DNA of 22,941 bases, taken from positions 1 through 22,941 of the IMG/VR virus record IMGVR_UViG_3300020195_000168. The stretch is one strand, 5' to 3'. The notes beneath the pieces are model-generated. The model did no database searches and had not been told where the DNA came from. It saw nothing but the letters and a program-made list of their open reading frames with translations. Of this stretch, positions 6,341-13,302 are shown piece after piece; positions within the stretch are counted from its first letter, which is position 1; every line of letters starts with the position of its first letter. The position numbers were made by a program, and so were the translations under genes. This stretch comes from a virus.

Positions 6341-8275
6341 CTAACTCCCGTTGATCCTGCTGTGAGTGATTGATTGTTTGCCCGCGATCGCCGCGGCCAT
6401 CCACGTCGGCGGAACCGCACGGCGGAATTTCGGTTTCTGCCAGTGGCGCTTCGCGCGCGCACGCAGGCTGCGCCTCGCAAAACGCCGCCCCATCGGTGAA
6501 TCACGCCAGGGCAACTCGCCGTCCGCGGCCCACTTCATGAGCGTGGTCACCGAAACGCCAGCTTCCCGTGCCGCATCCGAGGGCAGCAGCCATCTGCCGG
6601 TGAACCGCTCGGGCTCGACCGGCCGGTGCTTCGCCGCCTTCAGTCGCTCGAGCATCGGCCGCGTGAGGTACAACCGCCGCCGGTCCCACTTCGCGACCGC
6701 GACGCGCACGGTGCCGTCCTTGATGCGCTCGCGCACCCACGCGACCGGCCGGCCGACTTCCTTCGCGGCCGCGCCGATCGTGAAGCCCTCCCTCGACTGG
6801 ATGCGCTTGATCACCGCCTGCACCGTGAAGAGCGGGATCCCTTCAGCGCCGCGCCAGTTCACCCCCGCGAGGAGCGTGCGGAATCGCGCGACGCTCACAC
6901 CGACGCGCCGCGCCGCCTCAACCTCGCTGAAGCCGATGTCCTCGCGCAGCTGGCCGCACTGGTGGCGCGACACGTAGGTGACGCCGCGCATCGCGCCGTG
7001 CGTCCCGGCCTTCGACAGCAGTTTTCCTTCGGCGATGAACCGGCGCAGCTCCGAGCGCTTGAAAAGGTAGTCCCGCGCCGCGACCTCGAGCGCGGTCCAG
7101 GACCGGTCGCTCTCGCCGCTCGCGCAGCGCAAATGCTTCCAGCGCGTCGCATCCGTGCGCGAGATGAAGAGCGCCTTCCCGGTTCGGGTCGCCCTGAGCC
7201 TTCCGTTGCGGATCGCCTGCCGAACGAGCCACACCGAGACATCGGCATGCTTGGCCACTTCGGCGAGCGTCATTCCCGGCGTCCACTTGCGGGTCAGGTG
7301 CCGCTTTGCGCCGTGCGCGAGCGGCGGGTAGCGCCGCGCATAGTCCTCGAACGTCTGCGGCGCGCCGGCGATGCCCCAGATCCCGGCGCACGTGCTGCAT
7401 GCCTTCGGGTGCTGCCGCGAGGACCACAGCTTGAAGGTCGCCTTGAGGTTGCCCGCGTCGGGCTTGCCTTGCCAGGGCATCGGCCGGCCGGCGCGGCGGT
7501 CGGCCACCAGCTTCTTCGCCACCGGCGCGTCGACGAACCAGGTGCCGCGCGAAGTCGTGTGTGCCCCCCCGCCCACGGGGTTGCAGCGCATCGCGGTCGG
7601 GATGTGCCCGTCCTTCGCCCACTGCGGCAGCTTCGCGTTGCTGCGGATGCCCAGGGCGTCGCGAATCGAGGACAACTGCACGTACCCTTTCGGCGGCGCG
7701 ATCCGCCGAGACTTGAACTCGGCCCAGGCCGCATGCGGGATGACGTAGAACTTACCCACCTTGCGCGCCCGCAGGCGCCCGCCTGAGATCGCCTGGACGA
7801 CCGCCCAGTACGAGCCGAGCTCGTCTCCGGCCGCCTTGGCCGTGATGCCGCCCACCACGTCGGAGGCCAGCATGCCCACGCGCATGATCCCGTTCTGCAC
7901 CGACTCAGCGGTGCGCACCGCGCGCCGGTCGCCGGTTTTTTCGCGCAGGCGCCGGGTAAGCACCCGCGCGATCGCCTTCTTGGGCAGCCGCCCCACCAGG
8001 CTTGCCAGCAGCGCGAGCTCCGGTGCTTGCCACCGGAAGGCACCCGAGTGACTCCGCCGCAGCACCGGCCAGTCCCCGTCTCTCGGCTCGCGACCGTGCC
8101 ACAGGCTGAACAGCTCGGCGAACGACTTCCCCTTCGGAAGACGCTTGCAGGCGCCGCTGTACCTCAGCTTCACGATCTCCGCCTTGGTCCGGCCAAGCAA
8201 GGCCGCCAGGTCGAGCGCGTGCGCACGCCACCCGTGCGCCAGCACGAAGGCCTTCCAGTCGCGCTCAGCCGTCAC
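6341..8275 (-). CDS. 644-aa protein of tandem helix-turn-helix modules
   Basis: I know no named family for the whole protein. At least seven stretches have the MerR/excisionase-like pattern 'ITAKxAGxxLGVSxxxVxxxIxxGRLxAxxxGKxxxIxxxxxxxF': about 10-45, 141-193, 197-250, 333-382, 391-443, 447-490, 497-548 and 561-605. Residues about 80-135 (RWQAPELALLASLVGRLPKKAIA, then AVRTAESVQNGIMR) look like a Myb/SANT-type helix-turn-helix. A CSTC motif lies at 293-296. It is strongly basic, so sequence-specific DNA binding over several sites is inferred. Start: GTG overlapping the ATPase stop as GTGA, with GGAG upstream; longer frames cover the ATPase end and look like shadow. Its neighbours suggest it acts with the HerA-like ATPase. 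Confidence 0.8.
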   Translation of the reverse strand: MTAERDWKAFVLAHGWRAHALDLAALLGRTKAEIVKLRYSGACKRLPKGKSFAELFSLWHGREPRDGDWPVLRRSHSGAFRWQAPELALLASLVGRLPKKAIARVLTRRLREKTGDRRAVRTAESVQNGIMRVGMLASDVVGGITAKAAGDELGSYWAVVQAISGGRLRARKVGKFYVIPHAAWAEFKSRRIAPPKGYVQLSSIRDALGIRSNAKLPQWAKDGHIPTAMRCNPVGGGAHTTSRGTWFVDAPVAKKLVADRRAGRPMPWQGKPDAGNLKATFKLWSSRQHPKACSTCAGIWGIAGAPQTFEDYARRYPPLAHGAKRHLTRKWTPGMTLAEVAKHADVSVWLVRQAIRNGRLRATRTGKALFISRTDATRWKHLRCASGESDRSWTALEVAARDYLFKRSELRRFIAEGKLLSKAGTHGAMRGVTYVSRHQCGQLREDIGFSEVEAARRVGVSVARFRTLLAGVNWRGAEGIPLFTVQAVIKRIQSREGFTIGAAAKEVGRPVAWVRERIKDGTVRVAVAKWDRRRLYLTRPMLERLKAAKHRPVEPERFTGRWLLPSDAAREAGVSVTTLMKWAADGELPWRDSPMGRRFARRSLRARAKRHWQKPKFRRAVPPTWMAAAIAGKQSITHSRINGS

Positions 8276-9216
8276 GCACGCGTCTCCAGCTCGTCCTGCA
8301 GCGCGCGGTTGCCCGACAGCACCTGCTGCGTCGAGAGCCCGGCCACGGCCGCCAGGAGCGTCACCACGGGCTGCGTGAGCGCGTCCAACCGGCCGTTCGG
8401 CATCTCGCGCAGGGCGCGGTCCCACTGGCTGAAGGTGGAGGGCAGCTTCGGCGTGATCGCCTTCGCCTTCGGCGCCACCGCCTTCAGCGCCGCGGCCATC
8501 GGCATCGTGACCTTCTCGACCCCGCGCCGGGAAAAGCAGAAGAACTCACCCGGCGCCAGCGCCTGGAGATCGTTGAACTGGATCTTCGCCGACCTGAACA
8601 GGGGCGCCAGTGACGCCCAGGCGGTCGGGTCCTCCTGGTGCCCGATCAAGGAGAGGTTCTTCGTCCGGAAGATCGAGCGATGCAGCGATCCGGTGAACCC
8701 CGTGGCCGTGAGAAAGAGGTCCAGCGCCCGCTTGCGGCCGCGTTCGGCGAACTGGTTTACCAGGTCCGAGGCCTCGCCGATATCGTTCTGGCGTTTGCGC
8801 GAAGCGCTGAACACCTGCCCCTCGTCGATCATCACGAAGATCGGCTTTCGTTCCTCGTCGGCCGACTTGAGGATCGCGCGGCCATACGGGAGGAACTCGG
8901 TCGCGTCCTCCGCCGCGACGACGACGAACTTCTCGTCGCGCTTGGCCAGGCGCCGGTCGAGCGCGTCCACGCCGGAGACGGCCTTGCCGTACATCGACTC
9001 GATCTCGCCTTCCGGGTCCACCAGCACGCAGACCCAGCCCTGCTCGGCGAGTTGTTCGGCCACCAGCAGCCCCGCGTTGGTCTTGCCGATCCCGCTCGGT
9101 CCCACCGCCACCATGCGCAGGCCCATCGTCGCGTACTCGGACAAGTCGATCGCCGAGGTGCCGAAGTCGAGCACCGCGCTGGCGAGCTCGGTCCTCTGAA
9201 TGACGGAGCGGCTCAT
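8272..9216 (-). CDS. HerA/FtsK-superfamily P-loop ATPase
   Basis: This 314-aa protein has Walker A GPSGIGKT (39-46), the HerA-type VLVDPEGE (64-71), Walker B IFVMIDEGQVF (126-136, Asp131-Glu132), and RGRKRALDLFLTATGF (159-174) followed by RTKNLSLIGHQEDPTAWASL. The latter corresponds to the sensor and arginine-finger area of HerA, VirD4 and Zot-like hexameric ATPases. The family pumps DNA or protein by ATP hydrolysis. No NurA nuclease partner and no transmembrane helix is seen. Start: ATG in an ATGA overlap with the 160-aa gene, AAGGA upstream. It sits between two probable DNA-binding proteins (160 aa and multi-HTH), so a DNA-loading, transposition-regulator-like or partition role is possible. 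Function is inferred only. Confidence 0.82.
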   Translation of the reverse strand: MSRSVIQRTELASAVLDFGTSAIDLSEYATMGLRMVAVGPSGIGKTNAGLLVAEQLAEQGWVCVLVDPEGEIESMYGKAVSGVDALDRRLAKRDEKFVVVAAEDATEFLPYGRAILKSADEERKPIFVMIDEGQVFSASRKRQNDIGEASDLVNQFAERGRKRALDLFLTATGFTGSLHRSIFRTKNLSLIGHQEDPTAWASLAPLFRSAKIQFNDLQALAPGEFFCFSRRGVEKVTMPMAAALKAVAPKAKAITPKLPSTFSQWDRALREMPNGRLDALTQPVVTLLAAVAGLSTQQVLSGNRALQDELETRA

Positions 9217-9695
9217 TGGTCGTCCTTCGGCTGCAGCAGCGCGTCCTGCAGCCCCAGCACCTGGCCCGAGGAGAGCGAATACACCACCGCGAAATCGTCG
9301 ATCACCTGGCGCGTGATGCAATCGAGCGTCCCGTCGCGCTTCGCGCGGGCCACGATCTTTCTCAGGCTCGACCAGTCGCCCGCGTCGGCCGGCCCCCCGT
9401 CCACCGCGCGGAGTTCGGTATGCAGCTGCGCGATCGTGTAGGGAGCGGCGCCGTCCCCGACGTCCGCGCGCATCCGATCGTTCAGGATCGCGAGCAGCTG
9501 CAGCCGCGGCATGTAGCCGTGCACCTTCGCGATGAAGGACTTGTCGGCCGTGGTGAACGGCCGCCGCACCGGGGCGGGCTTGCTCGCGACGTTGCTGCTC
9601 GCCGCAACGGGCGCGTTTCTCCCGTCCTGAATCGTGCGAATCGTCCCCGCGGCAGCGAGCGCCGCGACGTCGGGTTTCCTCAGTGGCCAGTTCAT
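9213..9695 (-). CDS. 160-aa hypothetical protein, probable partner of the ATPase
   Basis: I do not recognise it. The first 45 residues are a low-complexity Ala/Pro linker. Then comes a helical domain FTTADKSFIAKVHGYMPRLQ (about 47-66) with LLAILNDRM and YTIAQLHTEL, which looks like a helix-turn-helix. A second helical segment follows, SSLRKIVARAKRDGTLDCI. The last 30 residues (VIDDFAVVYSLSSGQVLGLQ) resemble the C-terminal end of the neighbouring ATPase (PVVTLLAAVAGLSTQQVLSG), a possible shared interaction or DNA-binding motif. Start: ATG with GGAGGG Shine-Dalgarno, in ATGA overlap with the upstream 35-aa frame; its stop overlaps the ATPase start. Confidence 0.75.
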   Translation of the reverse strand: MNWPLRKPDVAALAAAGTIRTIQDGRNAPVAASSNVASKPAPVRRPFTTADKSFIAKVHGYMPRLQLLAILNDRMRADVGDGAAPYTIAQLHTELRAVDGGPADAGDWSSLRKIVARAKRDGTLDCITRQVIDDFAVVYSLSSGQVLGLQDALLQPKDDQ

Positions 9696-9799
9696 CGCGC
9701 GGCCCTCCGTGTCACCACCAGCGGCAGCGTCTTGCCGGCGTCGCGCACCAGAGCGGCCTCGACCAGGCGCGAGACGGGTATCGTTGCGCGCGTCCTCAT
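9692..9799 (-). CDS. 35-aa small protein in overlapping gene chain
   Basis: Too short to recognise. The frame starts with ATG in an ATGA overlap with the 34-aa gene upstream and ends in an ATGA overlap with the 160-aa gene. The sequence (IPVSRLVEAALVRDAGKTLP) is a basic amphipathic helix. Support is mainly the continuity of the overlapping gene chain; a weak AGGCGG precedes the start. Confidence 0.45.
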   Translation of the reverse strand: MRTRATIPVSRLVEAALVRDAGKTLPLVVTRRAAR

Positions 9800-9900
9800 G
9801 GCGCCGCCTGCAGGATGATCGCCAGGGCTTCGGACGCCGGGCGCGCCAACAGCATCAGCAGGGTTGTCACCGCCACCACGAGCCAGTTTGTGACGCTCAT
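9796..9900 (-). CDS. 34-aa single-pass membrane peptide
   Basis: A hydrophobic segment WLVVAVTTLLMLLARPASEA makes one probable transmembrane helix in an otherwise tiny protein. The ATG overlaps the stop of the 107-aa gene (ATGA) and is preceded by GGGAG; the stop overlaps the start of the 35-aa frame. Its role is unknown; a holin is unlikely here, since it is in the early operon and no endolysin is near. Confidence 0.55.
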   Translation of the reverse strand: MSVTNWLVVAVTTLLMLLARPASEALAIILQAAP

Positions 9901-10220
9901 GCCGGGCTCCCGGCCGGCGATGGCGCGTAGGGCAGCGCCACCCCCATCCGTCGCATGCGCAGGCAGAACAGAAACGCGAGGAAGTTCGCCACGTGCGCCT
10001 CTTCTCCCGCGGCCAGGGGCACCGCCGCCATGTGCGCGATGCCGACGTTGTAGAGCTCGGCCGCGCTCTCGGGCTTGTCCCACCGATCGCGGCCCTCCAT
10101 CGCTTTCTTTCGGAACTGCGCGCGCATCGCGGCCGTGAATTCCTGCAGCACCCCCTCGAACTTCGCGCACTCGGCGTCGACCCAAGCCGGGCTCGGCGGC
10201 GTTTCTGATTTTTCGAACAT
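9897..10220 (-). CDS. 107-aa hypothetical early phage protein
   Basis: This helical protein has the core GRDRWDKPESAAELYNVG then HMAAVP, then HVANFLAFLFCLRM. The arrangement 'GW/RW - L - H - (D/H)VANF - R' is common among small phage proteins of unknown function. The start is ATG preceded by AGGGG 6 nt upstream, 8 nt after the stop of the membrane-protein gene. The hydrophobic ANFLAFLFCL stretch is short and more likely a buried helix than a membrane span. Longer upstream frames read through the 122-aa gene and are rejected. Confidence 0.7.
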   Translation of the reverse strand: MFEKSETPPSPAWVDAECAKFEGVLQEFTAAMRAQFRKKAMEGRDRWDKPESAAELYNVGIAHMAAVPLAAGEEAHVANFLAFLFCLRMRRMGVALPYAPSPAGSPA

Positions 10221-10228
10221 CGAATCCC

Positions 10229-10597
10229 CTATAGGTTGCGTGCGATGCCGGCAGCGAACGCCGCGCACAAGATGAAGCCGAGATAGAAAGCGCCGGTCTG
10301 CCGGGCAAGCCAGGCGGCGCGGAGAAAAAACGGTTGACCGGCCAGCCCGATCGAATAGCCCAGGAGCGCGGTCGCAGGATCCTGGGGAAGCAGCACGCCG
10401 AGCGCCCCGCACAGGAAGATCGGCCCCTGCAGCCACCAGTTCGTGCGCGGGCCCCGTGCGAGCGCCGCGCGCAGCCTCCGGTTGTCCTCGAGGACGTCGA
10501 GGTACGCGCGGCCGTGGACCGTGGGCCGCACCCGCGACACTTTGGCCACGCCCGACCGCGGCGGGTCCGGGATGCACCGATCGGCAGAAGTCGTCAC
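10229..10597 (-). CDS. 122-aa membrane protein of unknown function
   Basis: Residues 1-50 are basic and cytoplasmic-like. Hydrophobic segments follow at about 54-68 (QGPIFLCGALGVLLP), 76-92 and 104-120 (AFYLGFILCAAFAAGIA), giving two or three membrane helices. The GTG start makes a GTGA overlap with the 66-aa gene and has an AAGGAG Shine-Dalgarno, so it is well supported. I recognise no family. An inner-membrane accessory protein made early in infection (for example exclusion-related) is conceivable but not shown. Confidence 0.68.
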   Translation of the reverse strand: MTTSADRCIPDPPRSGVAKVSRVRPTVHGRAYLDVLEDNRRLRAALARGPRTNWWLQGPIFLCGALGVLLPQDPATALLGYSIGLAGQPFFLRAAWLARQTGAFYLGFILCAAFAAGIARNL

Positions 10598-10794
10598 GCG
10601 TGCTGCTCCTTCTTCCGGCGCCGCTCGAGTGCGTCCTCGACATCCCGGATGCGCAGCACGATGTCGCCGCTGCTGTTGGCCGCGTTCTCGATCAGGTCAG
10701 CGGCCGCGGCCTCGGAGGTCTTGCCGCGCGCGCGCGCGTACCTGTCGACGAGCGCGGCAAGGCTGTCCGTGACGATTACGACAAGGGTCCTCAT
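10594..10794 (-). CDS. 66-aa protein, possible ribbon-helix-helix
   Basis: Residues 3-10 form a short beta-like stretch (TLVVIVTD), followed by SLAALVDRYARARGKT and SEAAAADLIENAA, two helices separated by a short turn. This beta-alpha-alpha order with K-T-x-S/E before helix 2 is typical of CopG/Arc-like ribbon-helix-helix regulators. The C-terminal tail is highly charged and coiled-coil-like. Start: ATG with a GGAGG-type site in an ATGA overlap with the 135-aa gene. The fold assignment is my reading, not certain. Confidence 0.6.
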   Translation of the reverse strand: MRTLVVIVTDSLAALVDRYARARGKTSEAAAADLIENAANSSGDIVLRIRDVEDALERRRKKEQHA

Positions 10795-11198
10795 GCCGCC
10801 TTCGCCTCCCCGCCTTCCTTGCGTGCGGCCCCGGCCCATGCGATCGCCTTCGTACGCAGCTCCTCCAGCGTCTCGGCGTAGATCCAGTGTGTGTAGCGCG
10901 ACGACCAGGTCCCGATCGAACACGTCCCGTCGCCGTTCTTCCGCGGGATCGGTGTGGATACGTTGGCCAGGAGGCCGAAGATCCCGCTGTCGCTGAGGTG
11001 CTCGGCGAACACGCTGTTGTCCCAGGCCTCGTGCGTATCGACCTTCAGCTCGGGCGGCACCCGGTCGAAATCCGTATCCTCCCAAAACTGCGCGAGGTCA
11101 CTGCTCTCGATGTCCGTGAGCGCGCCGGCGATCCAGATGAGTCGATCGATGGTCACGTGGGCCTCCCACAGCGCTACGTGCGCGTCGGAGTACTTCAT
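10791..11198 (-). CDS. 135-aa hypothetical early phage protein
   Basis: I do not recognise this acidic protein. It has helices at 5-30 (DAHVALWEAHVTIDRLIWIA), an acidic middle, and an aromatic-rich C-terminal half (SIGTWSSRYTHWIYAETLEE) ending in an Ala/Lys tail. ATG with AGGAAG upstream, in an ATGA overlap with the 155-aa gene; its stop overlaps the 66-aa gene. Codon use and amino-acid balance look like a genuine gene. Confidence 0.68.
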   Translation of the reverse strand: MKYSDAHVALWEAHVTIDRLIWIAGALTDIESSDLAQFWEDTDFDRVPPELKVDTHEAWDNSVFAEHLSDSGIFGLLANVSTPIPRKNGDGTCSIGTWSSRYTHWIYAETLEELRTKAIAWAGAARKEGGEAKAA

Positions 11199-11662
11199 CG
11201 CGGCTTCCTGCGCCGCTTCTCGAACCCGTACTGCGCAATGATCTCCTCGAAGATCCGCCCGCCGTCCTTGATGTACGTGTGCGGCTCGCGCAGGCCCCCG
11301 TCGTAGTGCAGCCGGATCACGTTGATCACGTGCTCGGCCCACACCGCGTCGATGAGGCCGATGTCCGACAGGTCGACCTTCACGCGCTCGCCGTTGTAGA
11401 GCGAACAGATCACGCTTGCGATGAAGCGCGTCGAGTTGGCGTGATGCTGGCGCACGAAGCGCACGCACGCGAGCAGCGAGTCGATGCACTTCTCGATCCT
11501 CGCGTCTTGCACCTCCTTCGCCTTCTCGTAGGTGTCCCCCGCCATGAAGGCATGCAGCTTCTCCAGCTTGGAGGCCTCGATCTCCAGCGTGACATGCCGC
11601 ATCCCTTCCGGGACGTAGCGCGGGCGCGGCGACGCGAGATCGATACCCTGTGTCTCGTTCAT
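11195..11662 (-). CDS. 155-aa phage/plasmid protein, DUF7673-like
   Basis: A helical N-terminal half (ASKLEKLHAFMAGDTYEKA) is followed by SLLACVRFVRQHHANSTRFI, CSLYNGERVKVDLSDIGLID and EPHTYIKDGGRIFEEIIAQY. This resembles small mobile-element proteins with '(s)RxVAxFLLalyN-x-x-x-y-x-LDLt-lr-lD' and a final 'HtYi-nGg-iFe' (the group I know as DUF7673); the match is from memory and tentative. Function is unknown. Start: ATG in an ATGA overlap with the recombinase gene's coupled chain; a weak G-rich Shine-Dalgarno precedes it. Confidence 0.68.
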   Translation of the reverse strand: MNETQGIDLASPRPRYVPEGMRHVTLEIEASKLEKLHAFMAGDTYEKAKEVQDARIEKCIDSLLACVRFVRQHHANSTRFIASVICSLYNGERVKVDLSDIGLIDAVWAEHVINVIRLHYDGGLREPHTYIKDGGRIFEEIIAQYGFEKRRRKPR

Positions 11663-12318
11663 GCGCACCCCCGCTCGGCAAACGCCTTCGCCACCCGTCT
11701 CGCCGGCACCCGGCCCCTGCCGTCGACCGCCTCGGCCGCGGCCAGCACGTCCTCTTTCGACGGCGCCGTGTAGATCCCGGTCGAGGCGATCGACGCGTGG
11801 CCGAGCAGCTGCTGCACCACCCCGCGCGGGTCCGCGCTCCCCGAGTGCTTCATCAGGTTCTTCGCGCGCGTGTGGCGCAGCCAGTGCGGGCTTGCCGACT
11901 CGATGCCGGCCTCGCTGCACCAGTGCGCCATGCGGTCCTGGTAGGCGCGTACGCTCATGCGCTGGTGCTTGCGCGAGAAGATCAGCGGCTCCGCGTGGTC
12001 GCTGGTACCGCCGAACTCGGCGCGGATATCGACGAGCGCCTCGAGCGCCTCGCGCACCGGCTTGGTCACCGGCACCTTGTGGTCGCGCGTGCCGCCCTTG
12101 CGATGCTTCTTCGGAATGAAAATCCAGCCCGTCTCAAGGGCGAACTGCGCGTCCCCCAGGCTCATCTTCGAGAACTCTCCGATGCGCAAGCCCGTGACCT
12201 TGAGCAGGCCGATCCACGCATGGTCGCGCCGTGCAAGCCGGTGCGACCTGCCCTTCACCGTCGAGAGCAGCCGCAGCTGCTGCGCGTCGGTGAGATACCG
12301 CTCCATCACTTCGTTCAT
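11659..12318 (-). CDS. Second tyrosine recombinase, catalytic domain only (219 aa)
   Basis: The full active-site set is visible: Arg45 in VTGLRIGEF, Lys74 in KHRKGG, His145 and Arg148 in HWLRHTR, His174 in LLGHAS and nucleophile Tyr183 in TGIYT. The length of 219 aa leaves no room for the usual N-terminal core-binding domain, as in FimB/FimE-like and some phage-borne recombinases. Start: ATG with an AGGGGG Shine-Dalgarno, so the short form is real and not a truncated start. It lies in the middle of the early operon, far from the integrase at 319-1335. It could resolve genome dimers, invert or excise DNA, or act as an excision partner; nothing here decides. Confidence 0.9.
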   Translation of the reverse strand: MNEVMERYLTDAQQLRLLSTVKGRSHRLARRDHAWIGLLKVTGLRIGEFSKMSLGDAQFALETGWIFIPKKHRKGGTRDHKVPVTKPVREALEALVDIRAEFGGTSDHAEPLIFSRKHQRMSVRAYQDRMAHWCSEAGIESASPHWLRHTRAKNLMKHSGSADPRGVVQQLLGHASIASTGIYTAPSKEDVLAAAEAVDGRGRVPARRVAKAFAERGCA

Positions 12319-12427
12319 GAAATACCCCCTGCGCTGGTTCGGTTAGTGGCTCGGGATCCGTCACCAGCATCTGGATCGCGAGAAAAAAAATGGTTGCCAT
12401 CAGGCCGCGTGCGATTGCCCCCGTCAT
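12134..12427 (-). CDS. Small membrane-peptide frame overlapping the recombinase start
   Basis: The ATG is in an ATGA overlap with the 52-aa gene. Residues 5-22 (IARGLMATIFFLAIQMLV) are a likely transmembrane helix followed by a polar DPEPLTEPAQ stretch. The frame continues about 185 bp into the recombinase gene in another reading frame, where the translation becomes arginine/alanine-rich and probably meaningless. A run of eight T (minus strand, 12383-12390) lies in the helix. A -1 slip there would end the frame at a TGA overlapping the recombinase ATG. The N-terminal 40 residues may be a true product; the exact end is doubtful. Confidence 0.4.
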   Translation of the reverse strand: MTGAIARGLMATIFFLAIQMLVTDPEPLTEPAQGVFHERSDGAVSHRRAAAAAALDGEGQVAPACTARPCVDRPAQGHGLAHRRVLEDEPGGRAVRP

Positions 12428-12582
12428 GTGCGCCCGTTCTTAGAGGTGCGCTGGCGGTTGATCCGCGCCTCGGCCGTGTTGCGCACGCAGATCTCGATCG
12501 CCGGGCTCTTGATCGCCTCCTCGAACGGGCGGTCGATGCCCATCTCCTGGAACACCTGGCGCATGTCTTTATCGTCCGGCAT
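12424..12582 (-). CDS. 52-aa hypothetical protein
   Basis: The frame extends further upstream (to 12633), but the ATG at 12582 is preferred because it makes a TGATG overlap with the previous gene and begins a sensible protein (MPDDKDMRQVFQEMGIDRPF) with an amphipathic C-terminal part rich in Arg/Asn. It ends in ATGA overlap with the next frame. I recognise no family. Confidence 0.5.
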   Translation of the reverse strand: MPDDKDMRQVFQEMGIDRPFEEAIKSPAIEICVRNTAEARINRQRTSKNGRT

Positions 12583-12770
12583 CACGCGCAATCCAAGGGC
12601 GGGCTGTCGGTGCTGGCAACGGGATCGGCGCATGGCGTCTCCTGGTCGTTGATGAAACGGTTGGCGATCTCGCGGCGGAAGATGAGCGCGAACTCGCGTG
12701 CGAAGCCGCCCGGCTCTTTGCCGGCCGGCACGTTGTCGGAGACGCGGGCGATCGGCAGCGGCCTAGCCAC
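12582..12770 (-). CDS. 62-aa hypothetical protein
   Basis: The GTG at 12770 overlaps the CII-like gene stop by 8 nt (GTGGCTAG) and follows a GGGATGG site. A helical middle, GFAREFALIFRREIANRFIN, is followed by a low-complexity acidic tail. An in-frame ATG at 12806 would lie further inside the CII-like gene. Function is unknown; position directly after the regulator suggests an early role. Confidence 0.5.
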   Translation of the reverse strand: MARPLPIARVSDNVPAGKEPGGFAREFALIFRREIANRFINDQETPCADPVASTDSPPLDCA

Positions 12771-13302
12771 GCGACACCATCCCGCGCAGCCGCTGCTTCG
12801 CTTCAACGATCGCCCCCACCCACTCGAGCGATTCGCGTTCGATGTGCAGGTAGTCGGCGTCCGAGAGCGTCCCGTCGTCGAAGCCCTTGGCCAGGGCCGC
12901 GTGGAAGTGGCCGCCTTCGACGTAGATCCTGTTGATGAGCTCGACCAGCGCCCCGTCCGCGAGGCCGGTGTAGTCGGGAATAGGGAAGCACACGCAGTTG
13001 AGCGTGCGGCAGTACGCCTGCAGCGCCGCGATGTCGCCGCTGATGATCGTGATCAGCGCGAGGTCCTGCAGCGTGAGCTTGTGGTGCGAGCCTTCGCCCG
13101 GGTTCAGCTTGTTGTAGAGCGTGCCCGGCTGGACGGACATCTTCGCGGCGATCGCCGGCACGCCGTTGCCGGCCTGGTCGCGGTAGTCCTGGCAGATGCG
13201 CTGGGCGGCGGCCAGGACGTCGGGGGCGAGCGGGGTGATGTGTGGCGCGGAGGCGCCGGTTAACTTTTCGGCGCTGGCCTGGGCGGGGTAACGTTGCCTC
13301 AT
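12763..13302 (-). CDS. Phage regulatory protein CII, CP76-type
   Basis: The 179-aa protein has a helix-turn-helix at about 48-68: VPAIAAKMSVQPGTLYNKLN then P, and HHKLTLQDLALITIISGD. The signature LYNKLNP followed by H-LTL and a 'tGD' helix end is characteristic of the Phage_CP76/CII family found in P2-like and other proteobacterial phages, where it regulates lysogeny and early promoters. The C-terminal half (90-179) is helical and probably mediates oligomerisation. ATG start in ATGA overlap with the Arc-like gene; it is the second gene of the leftward early operon and so is made immediately after induction or infection. Confidence 0.85.
   Translation of the reverse strand: MRQRYPAQASAEKLTGASAPHITPLAPDVLAAAQRICQDYRDQAGNGVPAIAAKMSVQPGTLYNKLNPGEGSHHKLTLQDLALITIISGDIAALQAYCRTLNCVCFPIPDYTGLADGALVELINRIYVEGGHFHAALAKGFDDGTLSDADYLHIERESLEWVGAIVEAKQRLRGMVSRG

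Noticed and set aside
7500-9321. Zinc-finger or TniQ identity for the multi-HTH protein
   Set aside because: Only one isolated CSTC motif is present; the paired C-x-x-C and H/C knuckles of TniQ/TnsD are not seen.
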